Shown in pieces: positions 26,309-36,247 of a stretch of DNA of 64,000 nt (the stretch's first letter is position 1; every line of letters starts with the position of its first letter). Origin of the DNA: Pseudoalteromonas fuliginea (GTDB lineage Bacteria > Pseudomonadota > Gammaproteobacteria > Enterobacterales > Alteromonadaceae); NCBI RefSeq assembly GCF_000690055.1, contig NZ_JJNZ01000030.1, forward strand, positions 1-64,000. The letters are read 5' to 3'. The notes below the pieces were generated by a model that saw only the letters and a program-made list of their open reading frames with translations, was not told where the DNA came from and did no database searches. The position numbers and the translations under genes were made by a program.

Positions 26309-27388
26309 TTAGCTTTTCTCGGCTTCTTTACATGCTTTAACAGCCGGTGCTACAAGCTCTAAACCAGTTTTATCACACGGCGGTAAAGCAGCATCGCTTA
26401 CACTAATAGGCGTTACACGTTCGCCCCATTTTATGTAACTTGCAGCCCACGTAAGGCCTGCACCAAAGGCAGCAGACATAATATTTGAATGCGGTTTAAT
26501 TAACCCTTGCTCAACGGCTTCACATAACGCAATAGCAATCGTAGCAGCAGAGGTATTACCATACTCACCAATGTTAACCATTACTTTTTCGTCAGGTACT
26601 TTTAAACGATGCTGAATAGCCTGAATAATACGTAAGTTAGCTTGGTGTGGTACAAGTACATTAATGTCATCAAGGCTTAAATCGGCTTGTTTAAGTACGT
26701 CGTCGCAAGCTTCACTCATACCTTTTACAGCACGTTTAAAAATTTCACGACCTTCAAATAATAAATCAGAAGGGCCAATTGGCTCATACTTATTTAAATC
26801 GCTACCAAAGTTGGTGATGTGTAAAATATCGCGGTCTTCGCTGTCGCAACCGGTTTTGGTACCAAGTAAACCAGCAGGCGTATCTGCTGCTTCAAGTATT
26901 ACTGCACCTGCGCCATCGCCAAATAAAACAGCGCTGTCGCGACGTGCCCAGTTTACGTACCAGGTCATACGCTCAGCGGCAATGACCACTGCTTTTTTAA
27001 TCATACCCGCTTGAATTTGTGCTGTAGCAGCTTGCAACGCATATAAAAAGCCCGAGCATGCCGCGTTTGTATCCATTGCGGCAGCGCCTGTTGCACCAAT
27101 ATTTTTTTGCACTTGTGAGGCGGTATTTGCCACAACGGTAGAAGGTGTACAGGTTGCTAATATCACTAAATCAATATCTTTAGGATCAACGCCTGCGCAC
27201 GCAATAGCATGCTTAGCAGCAACAGTTGCCAGCTCGGCGGTACTTACATGGCTCACTCGGCGAGATTTAATGCCAGTACGCGTGGTTATCCACTCGTCGG
27301 TGGTATCAACTATTTCACTAATTTCATCGTTGCTAATGCTTGCTGGTGGAATGCATTTACCCCAACCAGTGATATGTGCGTAAGGCAT
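26309..27388 (-). CDS. 3-oxoacyl-ACP synthase III family protein (FabH-like)
   Basis: A 359-residue ketosynthase III. The catalytic triad is Cys111 (NAACSGFLY), His247 (PHQAN) and Asn277 (YGNTSAAT). FabH condenses acetyl-CoA with malonyl-ACP to start fatty acid synthesis; paralogues start special fatty acids or secondary metabolites. It is longer than typical FabH (about 317), with extra residues around 196-212 and a 25-residue C-terminal tail ending KACKEAEKS. No other fab gene is nearby, so it is probably a paralogue rather than the housekeeping FabH. The ATG at 27388 begins the family N-terminus; the open frame continues 23 codons further up. Confidence 0.88.
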   Translation of the reverse strand: MPYAHITGWGKCIPPASISNDEISEIVDTTDEWITTRTGIKSRRVSHVSTAELATVAAKHAIACAGVDPKDIDLVILATCTPSTVVANTASQVQKNIGATGAAAMDTNAACSGFLYALQAATAQIQAGMIKKAVVIAAERMTWYVNWARRDSAVLFGDGAGAVILEAADTPAGLLGTKTGCDSEDRDILHITNFGSDLNKYEPIGPSDLLFEGREIFKRAVKGMSEACDDVLKQADLSLDDINVLVPHQANLRIIQAIQHRLKVPDEKVMVNIGEYGNTSAATIAIALCEAVEQGLIKPHSNIMSAAFGAGLTWAASYIKWGERVTPISVSDAALPPCDKTGLELVAPAVKACKEAEKS

Positions 27389-27541
27389 AGTATGTTCTCT
27401 TAAGGTGGTCTGACATGTATTACTAATGGGGGAGTTATACCAAAAAACGGCTTTCAAGACTAGTTTATAGCATGCTTTGTATCGTAAATATTCGCAATTA
27501 CAGGTTATTTAAGGTAATGCTAGTATAAAAAAGGAGCAAGT

Positions 27542-28849
27542 ATGAAAACAACACTAATAACAACATTCACTGCAATAACACTGGCATTAATAGCAAATGG
27601 GGCTTTTGCTCAACAGCATAAAATTATTTATGCGGGCAGTTTACTTGCATCCGAGGATCAAAAAGTAAAAACAGAGCAAACGTTAGTCATAACAGATAAT
27701 ACAATAACAGCTATTAAAAACGGCTACCTCACAAAAGCAGAACTTAATCTACCTGATGCCGATATTATCAATCTTAAAAATCAATTTGTAATGCCTGGTC
27801 TTATTGATATGCATGTTCACGTTACGTTTGAGCGAGATTCAAAAGCAAACCCTCACCGCTGGGCTACAGAATATGATGCCGATTATGCTTTGCGCTCAAT
27901 TAAATATTTACAACGTACGCTCGATGCGGGTTTTACATCAGTGCGAGATTTAGGTAGCGATCACAAAGTAATATTTCCGCTAAAGCGCGCTATTGAGCGA
28001 AATGATATTAACGGCCCTCGCATTTTTGCAGCGGGTAATACAATATCGCCTACTGGTGGACACGCAGATATGCACGGATATCGAAAAGATATTACAGATG
28101 CGGTTACAGGCGGGATTGGTATTTGTAATGGCGCGGATGATTGTAGCCGTGCGGTACGCGAGGTAATTAAAAGTGGCGCTGATGTAATTAAAATTACTGC
28201 CACAGGTGGGGTACTAAGTAATACCGCTGCTGGTGTTAACCAACAACTTACAGATGCAGAGCTAGTTGCAATTGTTGATACGGCTCACCACTTAGGGCGT
28301 AAAGTTACAGCGCATGCACACGGTACACAAGGTATAAAAGCGGCCTTAAAAGCCGGCGTAGATTCTATTGAGCATGGCTCTTACTTAGATAAAGAGGCAA
28401 TAAAGTTATTTAAAAAAACGGGAGCTTATTTAGTACCGACGCTTTTAGCGGGGGCAACGGTAAGTGAAGAGGTGCTTACAAACCCAAATATGCCACCGGC
28501 AATAGCCGACAAAGTGCGTGAAGTGACTCCAAAAATGCAGGCTTCGTTTAAACTTGCACTGAAAAATAAGGTTAATATAGCTTTTGGAACAGACTCTGGG
28601 GTGTCGCGTCATGGGCTCAATGCTAACGAATTTAGTTTAATGGTAAACAATGGTATGAGCGAAGCCCAAGCGATTAAATCAGCAACCATACATGCAGCTA
28701 AACTGCTGGGACAAAGCGCACTCATTGGCGACTTGAGTGTTGGTAAACAAGCAGATATTATCAGTGTGAATGGCTCACCGCTTAAAAATATCGACGTACT
28801 TAAAAACGTACAATTTGTTATGAAAGCTGGGCAAGTTTATAAACAATAG
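27542..28849 (+). CDS. Secreted amidohydrolase
   Basis: A 435-residue metal-dependent hydrolase. The signal peptide ends after ANGAFA (about residue 23), so it is periplasmic. The TIM-barrel metal site is visible as HVHVTFE, the Lys in VIKITATGG, the His in AHAHGTQG, HGSYL, and the Asp in FGTDSG. It resembles prolidase-like/imidazolonepropionase-related amidohydrolases that act on dipeptides or cyclic amides. A good AAGGAG precedes the ATG. It opens a run of five same-strand genes with small gaps or overlaps. Confidence 0.88.
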   Translation: MKTTLITTFTAITLALIANGAFAQQHKIIYAGSLLASEDQKVKTEQTLVITDNTITAIKNGYLTKAELNLPDADIINLKNQFVMPGLIDMHVHVTFERDSKANPHRWATEYDADYALRSIKYLQRTLDAGFTSVRDLGSDHKVIFPLKRAIERNDINGPRIFAAGNTISPTGGHADMHGYRKDITDAVTGGIGICNGADDCSRAVREVIKSGADVIKITATGGVLSNTAAGVNQQLTDAELVAIVDTAHHLGRKVTAHAHGTQGIKAALKAGVDSIEHGSYLDKEAIKLFKKTGAYLVPTLLAGATVSEEVLTNPNMPPAIADKVREVTPKMQASFKLALKNKVNIAFGTDSGVSRHGLNANEFSLMVNNGMSEAQAIKSATIHAAKLLGQSALIGDLSVGKQADIISVNGSPLKNIDVLKNVQFVMKAGQVYKQ

Positions 28850-28857
28850 GGAAGGTT

Positions 28858-29262
28858 ATGAGCAGCAAAATAAAAGTGTCGTTGTTTAATCATTTGATTG
28901 ACGCTGAGCGCCAGTTACTAGACCCAGAAGTTCGCCAATCTGAGCGCGCATTAGATGCTTTACTCGATGATGAATTTATCGAAATTGCTGCCAATGGCAC
29001 TACATTTAATAAATACCAAGTACTAACTCGTTTACCTACCGAGGTTGTGCCACAGTTTTATAATCAGCATTTTAAGGGCCGAATGCTGAGCGATGATGTA
29101 GTGCAACTTAGTTATCAAGCAGCTTATAGGCGCTCTGCTCGCGCTGAGTTTAATTATTCATTGCGTATGTCGCTTTGGCGGCAAACTAACGGGCAATGGA
29201 AAATGGTGTTTCACCAAGGAACGCCTTGTGCACCTTTTTCAATTTCGATGGATGATGATTAA
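28858..29262 (+). CDS. NTF2-like (DUF4440-type) protein
   Basis: A 134-residue soluble protein starting 8 bp after the amidohydrolase stop. The pattern (LIDAERQLLDPEVRQSERALDALLDDEFIEIAANG ... WRQTNGQWKMVFHQGTP) is that of small SnoaL/NTF2-fold proteins. Such proteins can be enzymes or ligand-binding modules; no catalytic residues can be assigned. Translational proximity suggests it works with the amidohydrolase. Confidence 0.75.
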   Translation: MSSKIKVSLFNHLIDAERQLLDPEVRQSERALDALLDDEFIEIAANGTTFNKYQVLTRLPTEVVPQFYNQHFKGRMLSDDVVQLSYQAAYRRSARAEFNYSLRMSLWRQTNGQWKMVFHQGTPCAPFSISMDDD

Positions 29263-29323
29263 AAATCACATAACCGTTAAAATAACCTTATTAAACATTT
29301 GATTGGGCAATTACCTCTTGTTA

Positions 29324-30565
29324 ATGCGTACCGACCCCACCATTAGTCGACTATTAATGCTGCGAAGCGGCGCTATTGCCGTGCAATTAATTGCGGTGCT
29401 TAGCGTTTATTTTTTATTAGAACATCAAATTGCATTACTGCCTTTACTTATTGTTATTGCCGTTGAGGCTGTGTTTCAGCTTATTAGCCTATTTGCTTAT
29501 CGAAATGTAAGCCGTGCTAAACCTTTGGGTATGTTGATGCAGTTAACCGCTGATGTATTATTTTTAACGGTTTTGCTATCGCTAAGCGGCGGTGCGACCA
29601 ATGCATTTGTATCACTGTTATTGCTCCCGATAATGATCGCTGCTGTTACGCTGCGAGAAAAAGGATTAGCTTATATTGCGGTATTAGCCATTGCCGCATA
29701 CAGTTTTTTACTTATAAAGATGCCCGATCACAGTATGCATCAAATGAATATGAGTGGTCATTTTATTGGCATGTGGGTTAATTTTGTTTTAAGTGCCAGC
29801 GTAATTGCACTTGTTATTGGCGCAATGAGCAGGGCACTTAAAGAGCGAGAGCGAATTATTGCAAACGTGCGTGAAAAACAATTGCGTAATGAACAGCTTG
29901 TTACCCTTGATGGGGCCGCAGCACAAATAACCCATCAACTAGCGACCCCAATTGCAAACTTACAGTTACTGTTTGAAGAGTTATTAGAAGATCAACCAAA
30001 CAACCCTATTGTTAAGCACATGCAAGCGCCGCTTACTCAGTGCAGTACACAACTTAACGACTTTAGAAAGCTCTCAAGGCAGTTACGCCTTAAAAATTCA
30101 CAAGAGCATGTAACGGCAAAGCAGCTGCAAACACAAATTACAGATACACTTTTACTGCAATACCCTGATCAACAAATTAAATGGATTACGCCACCTATTG
30201 CGGCAACGCTATTGAGTGATGCGATGTTATTGCCTGCTATTTTAAATTTATTGCAAAACGCCGCGCTAGCTAATCAAAAACAAGGCCAAACTCAATTAGA
30301 GCTGAGTTGGCAGCAAGATAACTTACATAGTGAATGCGTTTACTTGTTAATTCGCGATTTTGGCCGTGGCTTTTCATCATCGCAATTAGCAGAGCTTGGC
30401 GGGCAACTTATGCCAAGCGATCAGGGAATGGGGCTTGCTGTGCTTTTATCAAACGTTACTTTTGAGCGTTTAAATGGCTCACTTACTTTGTTTAACCATG
30501 CTGATGGCGGCGCTGTCGCCAAAGTTAAACTCGCTATTGTAAACACTGAGGATAACGCCTCATGA
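29324..30565 (+). CDS. RegB/PrrB-like sensor histidine kinase
   Basis: A membrane histidine kinase of about 413 residues. Roughly six hydrophobic helices fill residues 10-175, followed by a HisKA with the phospho-acceptor His204 in ITHQLATPIAN, and a compact HATPase (LLQNAALANQ; DFGRGFSS; GMGLAVLLS). The layout and the paired regulator identify the RegB/PrrB/ActS redox-sensor family. The redox Cys of the RegB dimerisation box was not seen near the H-box. The upstream frame allows TTG starts at 29303 and 29318; the ATG at 29324 is chosen, but no strong ribosome site decides it. Confidence 0.85.
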   Translation: MRTDPTISRLLMLRSGAIAVQLIAVLSVYFLLEHQIALLPLLIVIAVEAVFQLISLFAYRNVSRAKPLGMLMQLTADVLFLTVLLSLSGGATNAFVSLLLLPIMIAAVTLREKGLAYIAVLAIAAYSFLLIKMPDHSMHQMNMSGHFIGMWVNFVLSASVIALVIGAMSRALKERERIIANVREKQLRNEQLVTLDGAAAQITHQLATPIANLQLLFEELLEDQPNNPIVKHMQAPLTQCSTQLNDFRKLSRQLRLKNSQEHVTAKQLQTQITDTLLLQYPDQQIKWITPPIAATLLSDAMLLPAILNLLQNAALANQKQGQTQLELSWQQDNLHSECVYLLIRDFGRGFSSSQLAELGGQLMPSDQGMGLAVLLSNVTFERLNGSLTLFNHADGGAVAKVKLAIVNTEDNAS

Positions 30566-31089
30566 AGTTACTTATAATTGAAGACGACATTAATTTAGCC
30601 TGCACACTGGCAAGGCGCTTAACTAAACAAGGCTTTACCTGCGAGGTGGCGCATAACCAAAGTGATGCGTTACTTACCGCGCGTAAACTATTGCCCGACT
30701 TTATTTTATTAGACATGAAACTAGGTGACGATAACGGACTTGCACTCATAAAGCCGCTGCGTAGTTTGCTCCCCCAAACTCATATTGTTTTACTAACTGG
30801 GTTTGCAAGTATTGTAACCGCAGTAGAGGCAATGCGGTTAGGCGCAAACGATTACCTTACTAAGCCGGTTGATATGGCAACATTATTAAAAGCGCTTAAC
30901 ACCGAGCCTGTGGCATCGGCATCGAATGTTATTGATGATGCGGTTATGTCGCCAGAGCGTTTAGAGTGGGAGCATATTCAACAAGTATTACACAGTAATA
31001 ATGGCAATGTGTCGGTTACCGCGAGGCAACTTAATATGCATAGACGTACTTTGCAGCGCAAGTTACAAAAAAAGCCGGTGCAGCAGTAA
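30562..31089 (+). CDS. RegA/ActR-like response regulator
   Basis: A 175-residue regulator overlapping the kinase gene by 4 bp (ATGA). The receiver domain has phospho-acceptor Asp51 in LLDMKLGDD and the switch lysine in YLTKPVD. The short C-terminal Fis-like helix-turn-helix ends HRRTLQRKLQKK, the hallmark of the RegA/PrrA/ActR family, which controls respiratory and redox genes. Coupling with a RegB-like kinase makes a complete pair. Confidence 0.9.
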   Translation: MKLLIIEDDINLACTLARRLTKQGFTCEVAHNQSDALLTARKLLPDFILLDMKLGDDNGLALIKPLRSLLPQTHIVLLTGFASIVTAVEAMRLGANDYLTKPVDMATLLKALNTEPVASASNVIDDAVMSPERLEWEHIQQVLHSNNGNVSVTARQLNMHRRTLQRKLQKKPVQQ

Positions 31090-31116
31090 TTTAGTACTTA
31101 ATTTAAGGAAAGTGTT

Positions 31117-31539
31117 ATGAGCGATGATGCAGCTATATTAATGCAAAATCAAAAAATTATTTTATTTGATGCGCAATGTAAGCTTTGCAGCGCGTGGTGT
31201 AACTTTATTATTACTCACGACACTAATACTATTTTTAAATTATGCAGCGTGCAATCTCCAAAAGGGGAACTGTTGTTAACGCATTTTGGTTTTTCAACAA
31301 TTGAATATGCTTCAATGGTTTACCTAGAAAACGGCAAAGCGTATACGCAAAGCCATGCTTTTTTTAACGTTGTTAAGCAGCTAGGTTACCCATATAAGCT
31401 AGTAAACGTATTTAGTATTTTGCCAAATAGGTTTAATAATTGGTTATACGATAGGGTTGCTTTGAATAGGTATACCTTATTTGGTAAATATCAGTATTGC
31501 AGAATTCCCAACCCAGAGGATGCTAAACATTATTTATAA
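31117..31539 (+). CDS. DCC-family thiol-disulfide oxidoreductase (DUF393)
   Basis: A 140-residue protein. The DxxCxxC motif is present as LFDAQCKLCSAWCNF near residues 17-31. The family has a thioredoxin-like fold and is presumed to carry out thiol-disulfide chemistry. The first 8 codons may not be translated, since a second Met (residue 9) starts the conserved part, but AAGGA lies properly upstream of the first ATG. It ends the run begun by the amidohydrolase, 27 bp after the response regulator, and could respond to the same redox signal. A second DUF393 gene lies at 40455. Confidence 0.85.
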   Translation: MSDDAAILMQNQKIILFDAQCKLCSAWCNFIITHDTNTIFKLCSVQSPKGELLLTHFGFSTIEYASMVYLENGKAYTQSHAFFNVVKQLGYPYKLVNVFSILPNRFNNWLYDRVALNRYTLFGKYQYCRIPNPEDAKHYL

Positions 31540-31641
31540 ATTAGTGGTTAATACACTGCAGTATAAGTAGATGCTAGGTTTATGAGGTTGTGTTAAAATC
31601 GCCGCGTTTAATTTTAGCTAACGGTATAAAAGGCTTTTTTC

Positions 31642-31920
31642 ATGGCAAACACAGCACATGCACTTCACATTTTGGTTAAGCACAAAGAGATTGCAGAAGA
31701 TATTATTAAGCAATTAGGTAAAGGTGCAAAGTTTCAAACCTTAGCTAAAAAGTATTCGTCATGCCCATCGGGTAAAAAAGGCGGTGACTTAGGTGAATTT
31801 AGACGCGGACAAATGGTCCCACAGTTTGACAAAATTGCGTTTAAAGGCGCAATTTTAGAGCCACACCTAGTTAAAACAAAATTCGGCTGGCATGTAATTA
31901 AAGTACTTTATCGCACGTAA
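31642..31920 (+). CDS. ppiC: Parvulin-type peptidyl-prolyl isomerase PpiC
   Basis: A 92-residue single-domain cytoplasmic parvulin, the size of E. coli PpiC. The family features are visible: [35 protein letters not shown] split over the centre, and [12 protein letters not shown] at the end. It isomerises peptidyl-prolyl bonds. Its last 33 codons recur, diverged, about 5 kb downstream at 36834-36935. Confidence 0.93.
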   Translation: MANTAHALHILVKHKEIAEDIIKQLGKGAKFQTLAKKYSSCPSGKKGGDLGEFRRGQMVPQFDKIAFKGAILEPHLVKTKFGWHVIKVLYRT

Positions 31921-32057
31921 TAAAATGATTTTTTGGTATTTACGCGTTGTGATTGCTTGTATATGGGAGATGACCACATCGCTGTAAATTTAACCTTTGA
32001 AGATAAACACGCGCTAACCTAAAATTTTGGGTTGTTTACTATTATAAAGTATTAAAA

Positions 32058-32088
32058 AAAAACCGCATTTTATATCTACGCGGTTTTT
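32058..32088. terminator. Bidirectional terminator between ppiC and cysB
   Basis: A 9-bp stem (AAAAACCGC / GCGGTTTTT) around a 13-nt loop, with T-runs on both strands, lies between these convergent genes. Confidence 0.75.
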
Positions 32089-32106
32089 AACTAATTAAAT
32101 TATTGA

Positions 32107-33108
<1,002 letters not shown>

Positions 33109-33383
33109 TCATATAATTTATAAAGGTAATACGTGTTAAACCCAAGCGTTTTTAATTTTAAAATTCACCTTGAGTTTTAGGCATACACATTTATCTGTTT
33201 GGGATCTAAGGCTAGCACAATAAATATGCTTCAGATAGCAATGATTATCCGAGATAATCTTATAATAGGTCCTCCTTGTAATGCTTTTTTAGCATATTTA
33301 TAAGTTAAACAGCGCAAAGCTACCCTGTTAGTATATATTTAATGTAAGATTAAAAAATTAGATATGAATCCGAGAATTACACT

Positions 33384-34142
33384 ATGATCGTTTCAATTAT
33401 TATTGTGCTCATAGTCGCACTTATTGTGATTGCGCTTTGGGTAAGTGCTGTACAGCAACACAAAGAGAAACAAGAAGGCGAACGTCGCAAAGAGCTTACA
33501 AAGCAAAAGGCGATAATAGAAGAGACTGAAGAGGCACTTGTGAATAGCGCCAACATACCTTTGTCCGAACCTATTATTCGCGTACTACAACGCCGTGTTT
33601 ATGAAGCGCTGAAAACTATGGTGGCAAATTCCACTGGTTCAAAGGCGCTTAAAAATAGGTTAAGTGAAGCAAAAGAGCATCTTACGCAACCTGTTCAAGG
33701 CAATAATAATGACTCGCTGTCTTTACCGAGTAACGACAAACAGCTTGTAAGTCTTATCCAAGGTATAAAAAAATTACGCATAGTGTTACGCTCAGAACAC
33801 AATAAAGGGCGAGTTGATAGCCAAGTGTTTACGGTTGAAGATAAACGATTAGAAAAGCTTCAACTTCGTATCAATATAGAAAGCCAAATAAAACGCGGTT
33901 TATCAGCACGTTCGGCAAACATGGTAGGTTCTGCTAGGCAATATTTTGAAAAAGCCCAGGTTACTCTTAACGGGGTTACTTATTCGGACGAATATGTTTC
34001 AGCTAAACGTCAAGAAGTGGAAGGTTATCTAGAAGCAATTAGTGTAGAGCTTCGAGCATCAAATGCTAATGCGCTTAAAAAGAAAAACGAACAAGAGCAG
34101 GACGACTTGGATATATTATTTGCTCCTAAAAAGAAATGGTAA
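33384..34142 (+). CDS. Conserved membrane-anchored hypothetical protein
   Basis: A 252-residue protein. An N-terminal transmembrane helix (IVSIIIVLIVALIVIALWVSA, residues 2-22) anchors a long charged, mostly helical cytoplasmic domain with a coiled-coil-like start (KEKQEGERRKELTKQKAII). No known domain is recognised. The C-terminus is strongly charged (NEQEQDDLDILFAPKKKW). It is divergent from cysB and ends in a good terminator. Function unknown. Confidence 0.7.
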   Translation: MIVSIIIVLIVALIVIALWVSAVQQHKEKQEGERRKELTKQKAIIEETEEALVNSANIPLSEPIIRVLQRRVYEALKTMVANSTGSKALKNRLSEAKEHLTQPVQGNNNDSLSLPSNDKQLVSLIQGIKKLRIVLRSEHNKGRVDSQVFTVEDKRLEKLQLRINIESQIKRGLSARSANMVGSARQYFEKAQVTLNGVTYSDEYVSAKRQEVEGYLEAISVELRASNANALKKKNEQEQDDLDILFAPKKKW

Positions 34143-34190
34143 ATATGTGTTATCAGCGATAAGCATCCTTTCATCTTAAATTGTTATTTG

Positions 34191-34222
34191 AAAGCCAGAA
34201 ACTTTCTGGCTTTTTATATTTT
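34191..34222 (+). terminator. Terminator of the membrane-anchored hypothetical gene
   Basis: A stem AAGCCAGAA / TTCTGGCTT with a 3-nt loop is followed by TTTTATATTTTTAT. Confidence 0.8.
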
Positions 34223-34302
34223 TATTTCAGCCTACCCCTCAGCTAAAATGCTTGATTAGCTTGTCGTGTTGTTACAGGTAATCGGTACTCGAATGATAAA
34301 TC

Positions 34303-34410
34303 TAACACCCATCCTAATTTCCTTAGCGAAAAATGGAATGAAAAATAAACTTTAGCCAAAAAAGTAAATTTAGTGGCGCAGTTTTGTTAGTCCAATTAAT
34401 GTGGCAGTCT
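34303..34410. repeat. Degenerate repeat, copy A
   Basis: Begins TAACACCCATCCTAATTT and runs to GTGGCAGTCT. It aligns through most of its length with copy B at 34959-35070, including AAATTTAGTGGC(G/A)CAGTTTTGT. The opening motif is shared in shorter form with copies C and D. Possibly the remains of a mobile element end. Confidence 0.65.
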
Positions 34411-34465
34411 ACTTTGGTTTTTGAAGCAACTATTACTTAGCCAAGAATCTATATATGGTAATTAA

Positions 34466-34672
34466 ATGATTGAAAAAATTATTGGTTTCGTTCTTTTATT
34501 TTTATTCTTACTATCATTTTTAAGTGTGCTCGGCAATTTATTAGCTGCTTTACTTAATCCTATTGAACTGAAGTTAATTGCCTTCAAAAGGTTGAGTATA
34601 TCCTTGGCTATACTGATAGTTACATTTTTAGTCGCATATAAATTAGGTTATTTTATTGATAAGTATAAATAA
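34466..34672 (+). CDS. Small membrane protein, hypothetical
   Basis: 68 residues with two hydrophobic helices (IIGFVLLFLFLLSFLSVLG and LSISLAILIVTFLVAYKLG) joined by a short basic loop. No family recognised. It lies between repeat copies A and B in the accessory block, and the ribosome binding site is weak. It may be a real small membrane protein or a fragment. Confidence 0.45.
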   Translation: MIEKIIGFVLLFLFLLSFLSVLGNLLAALLNPIELKLIAFKRLSISLAILIVTFLVAYKLGYFIDKYK

Positions 34673-35059
34673 AGGAAATAACAAAGACACATATAGGCGT
34701 TCCCTTTTAGTCAAAACGAGTTAGTTTATAAACATAAAAAATTAATGCTTTTCATCTTATTTAATATCACTGTAATGGTGCGTCGCAATCTTTTTGAAAA
34801 GCAGAGTTACTAAAAAATAATGATGACATCCTGCATAATTTTATGTGGTGAAAATTATTTACGGGAATCGAAGAGGGTGGGTTGAAGTTAAGTCCTTTAT
34901 ACTACTGTGAATAATAACACCTCCTTATTACTGTATGTTGACGATAAAAAAATAACGTTAACATCCATCCTAATTTTCTTAGCGAAGAACGGAGTAAAAA
35001 AGATGAAATCTTTGCCAAAAAGATTAAATTTAGTGGCACAGTTTTGTGGTTAAATTAAG
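34673..35059. other. Intergenic region with repeat copy B
   Basis: About 387 AT-rich bases. Apart from most of repeat copy B (34959-35070) no gene or regulatory site is recognised. A short frame near 34821 (21 codons) is not credible. Confidence 0.4.
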
Positions 35060-35070
35060 ATGGCTGTCAT
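34959..35070. repeat. Degenerate repeat, copy B
   Basis: Begins TAACATCCATCCTAATTTTC and aligns with copy A over about 90-110 bp with small insertions. Its right end runs into the start of the small ORF at 35060. Confidence 0.65.
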
Positions 35071-35236
35071 CCTAATTTCTTGTATGGGGTACGTTGGAGT
35101 TGAAGCTTCAGCTACCATTGGAACTGCTGAAGGCTATATGAGTTATAGTTATCCTGTAGTAGAAAATTTTAACGTAATAAGCAGTGCTTTCATAGAGTCG
35201 TTTTATAATCAGTCTAAGGGACCGCTGGGGGATTAA
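35060..35236 (+). CDS. Small hypothetical ORF, possibly truncated
   Basis: 58 codons from an ATG inside the end of repeat copy B to a TAA at 35234-35236. The product starts with a weakly hydrophobic stretch (MAVILISCMGYVGVEASA) that could be a signal peptide, then a Ser/Tyr-rich region. The next gene begins at the very next base with a TTG. It might be a genuine secreted peptide or the remains of a larger gene cut by the repeat. Confidence 0.35.
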   Translation: MAVILISCMGYVGVEASATIGTAEGYMSYSYPVVENFNVISSAFIESFYNQSKGPLGD

Positions 35237-36007
35237 TTGAGTAAGTTTTTATTTTTTATATTGTTAGTAGTATTTTTTTGCCATCAAGCAAAGGGTAATT
35301 GTAGTGAGAATGTTACTTTAGAGTTGATAAAGGATGATATTGACGCACAACAGGAACTCGAATGGAAAGATGTTTCTAATATACTAGAACAAGGGATATT
35401 GCAGAATGACAGCACTGCGTATTTTCTGTCTGGTTACATTTTATATTTGGGAGCATACAACCAAAATCCAGATTATAAAGAAGCTAGAAAAATGCTTTCA
35501 ATTTCATCGGATTTAGGGAATATAAGAGCAAAGCATATTCTGGGTAGTTTTTTAATTACAAGTGAAAAAGCAGAAGATGTATATAAAGGTACCAAGCTAC
35601 TAGAGTTATCTTTTGAGGAAGGTATTTTAGATTCTAGTGTAAATTTATATTATGCATATCAACTTGGAAAATATGGTGATATTGCTTTTCTAAAAAATTC
35701 CTTACGTAAAGCATCTGATGTGGGTGATGATGAGGCTGCTATATTATTCGGTCAATTGACTTTAGATGAAGCAATGAAAAAGAATGATTCAGAATCACTA
35801 TTTAAAATGGTTTCTTATCTATCAAACAGAGCTGATAAGCAAGGTTTTTCAAATGATATGTATAAGAACTTATATTATCTTTTTTTTGGAGTATACGGCC
35901 TGCGAGACTCTCCGTTAAAAAATAGTATTTATGCGGATTATTATTTAAAAAAAGCGGCTGAAAATGGACATGAATATGCAATAAAAATACTTAATGAAAA
36001 TAAATAG
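35237..36007 (+). CDS. Sel1-like repeat secreted protein
   Basis: 256 residues. The start is TTG, supported by GGGGGA 5-7 nt upstream and by the signal peptide it begins (LFFILLVVFFCHQAKG). The rest is helical with Sel1/TPR-like repeats: SAYFLSGYILYLGAYNQ..ARKMLSISSDLG, AKHILGSFLI..GTKLLELSFEEG, and near the end YYLKKAAENGHEYAIKIL. Such repeats mediate protein binding. It lies in the accessory block between repeats and has no recognised partner. It begins immediately after the stop of the small upstream ORF, so the two may be translationally coupled. Confidence 0.65.
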   Translation: MSKFLFFILLVVFFCHQAKGNCSENVTLELIKDDIDAQQELEWKDVSNILEQGILQNDSTAYFLSGYILYLGAYNQNPDYKEARKMLSISSDLGNIRAKHILGSFLITSEKAEDVYKGTKLLELSFEEGILDSSVNLYYAYQLGKYGDIAFLKNSLRKASDVGDDEAAILFGQLTLDEAMKKNDSESLFKMVSYLSNRADKQGFSNDMYKNLYYLFFGVYGLRDSPLKNSIYADYYLKKAAENGHEYAIKILNENK

Positions 36008-36160
36008 GTCCAGGTCTCTTTTTGCTTTTTTGTTATAATAGTTATTTTTACTGGTTCAATTGTTGCTGTTGGTAAAGGTAGTGTTAGTGAGGAAATCACA
36101 AATATTACCAGCATTAGTTCTGGGATACTTGTACGCATTAATGCGAAAAAATTAACGTGA
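36008..36160 (+). pseudogene. Possible gene remnant ending in a repeat
   Basis: A 50-codon open frame without a start codon. It reads as a hydrophobic segment (FCFFVIIVIFTGSIVAVG) followed by a polar tail, and its stop lies within repeat copy C (AATTAACGTGA). It may be the remains of a membrane or secreted protein gene truncated by that repeat, or chance. Confidence 0.25.
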
Positions 36161-36175
36161 CACCCATCTTAATTT
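36146..36175. repeat. Repeat motif, copy C
   Basis: AAAAAATTAACGTG followed by ACACCCATCTTAATTT. It is nearly identical to copy D at 36755-36784 over 30 bp. Confidence 0.75.
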
Positions 36176-36247
36176 TAGGCTTGTCTGCGCCCACTTATAT
36201 ACCAGTAAAACATCAGTTCAAATACCACAGAATTACAGGAGTATAGG

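Larger units (their letters stand above)
34143..34465. other. Intergenic region with terminator and repeat copy A
   Basis: 323 bp without a gene. It contains the terminator at 34191-34222 and a degenerate repeat copy at 34303-34410, and marks the left border of the accessory block. Confidence 0.5.

Noticed and set aside
34821..34886. Short ORF in the repeat-rich region
   Set aside because: Only 21 codons, no ribosome binding site, within degenerate DNA.
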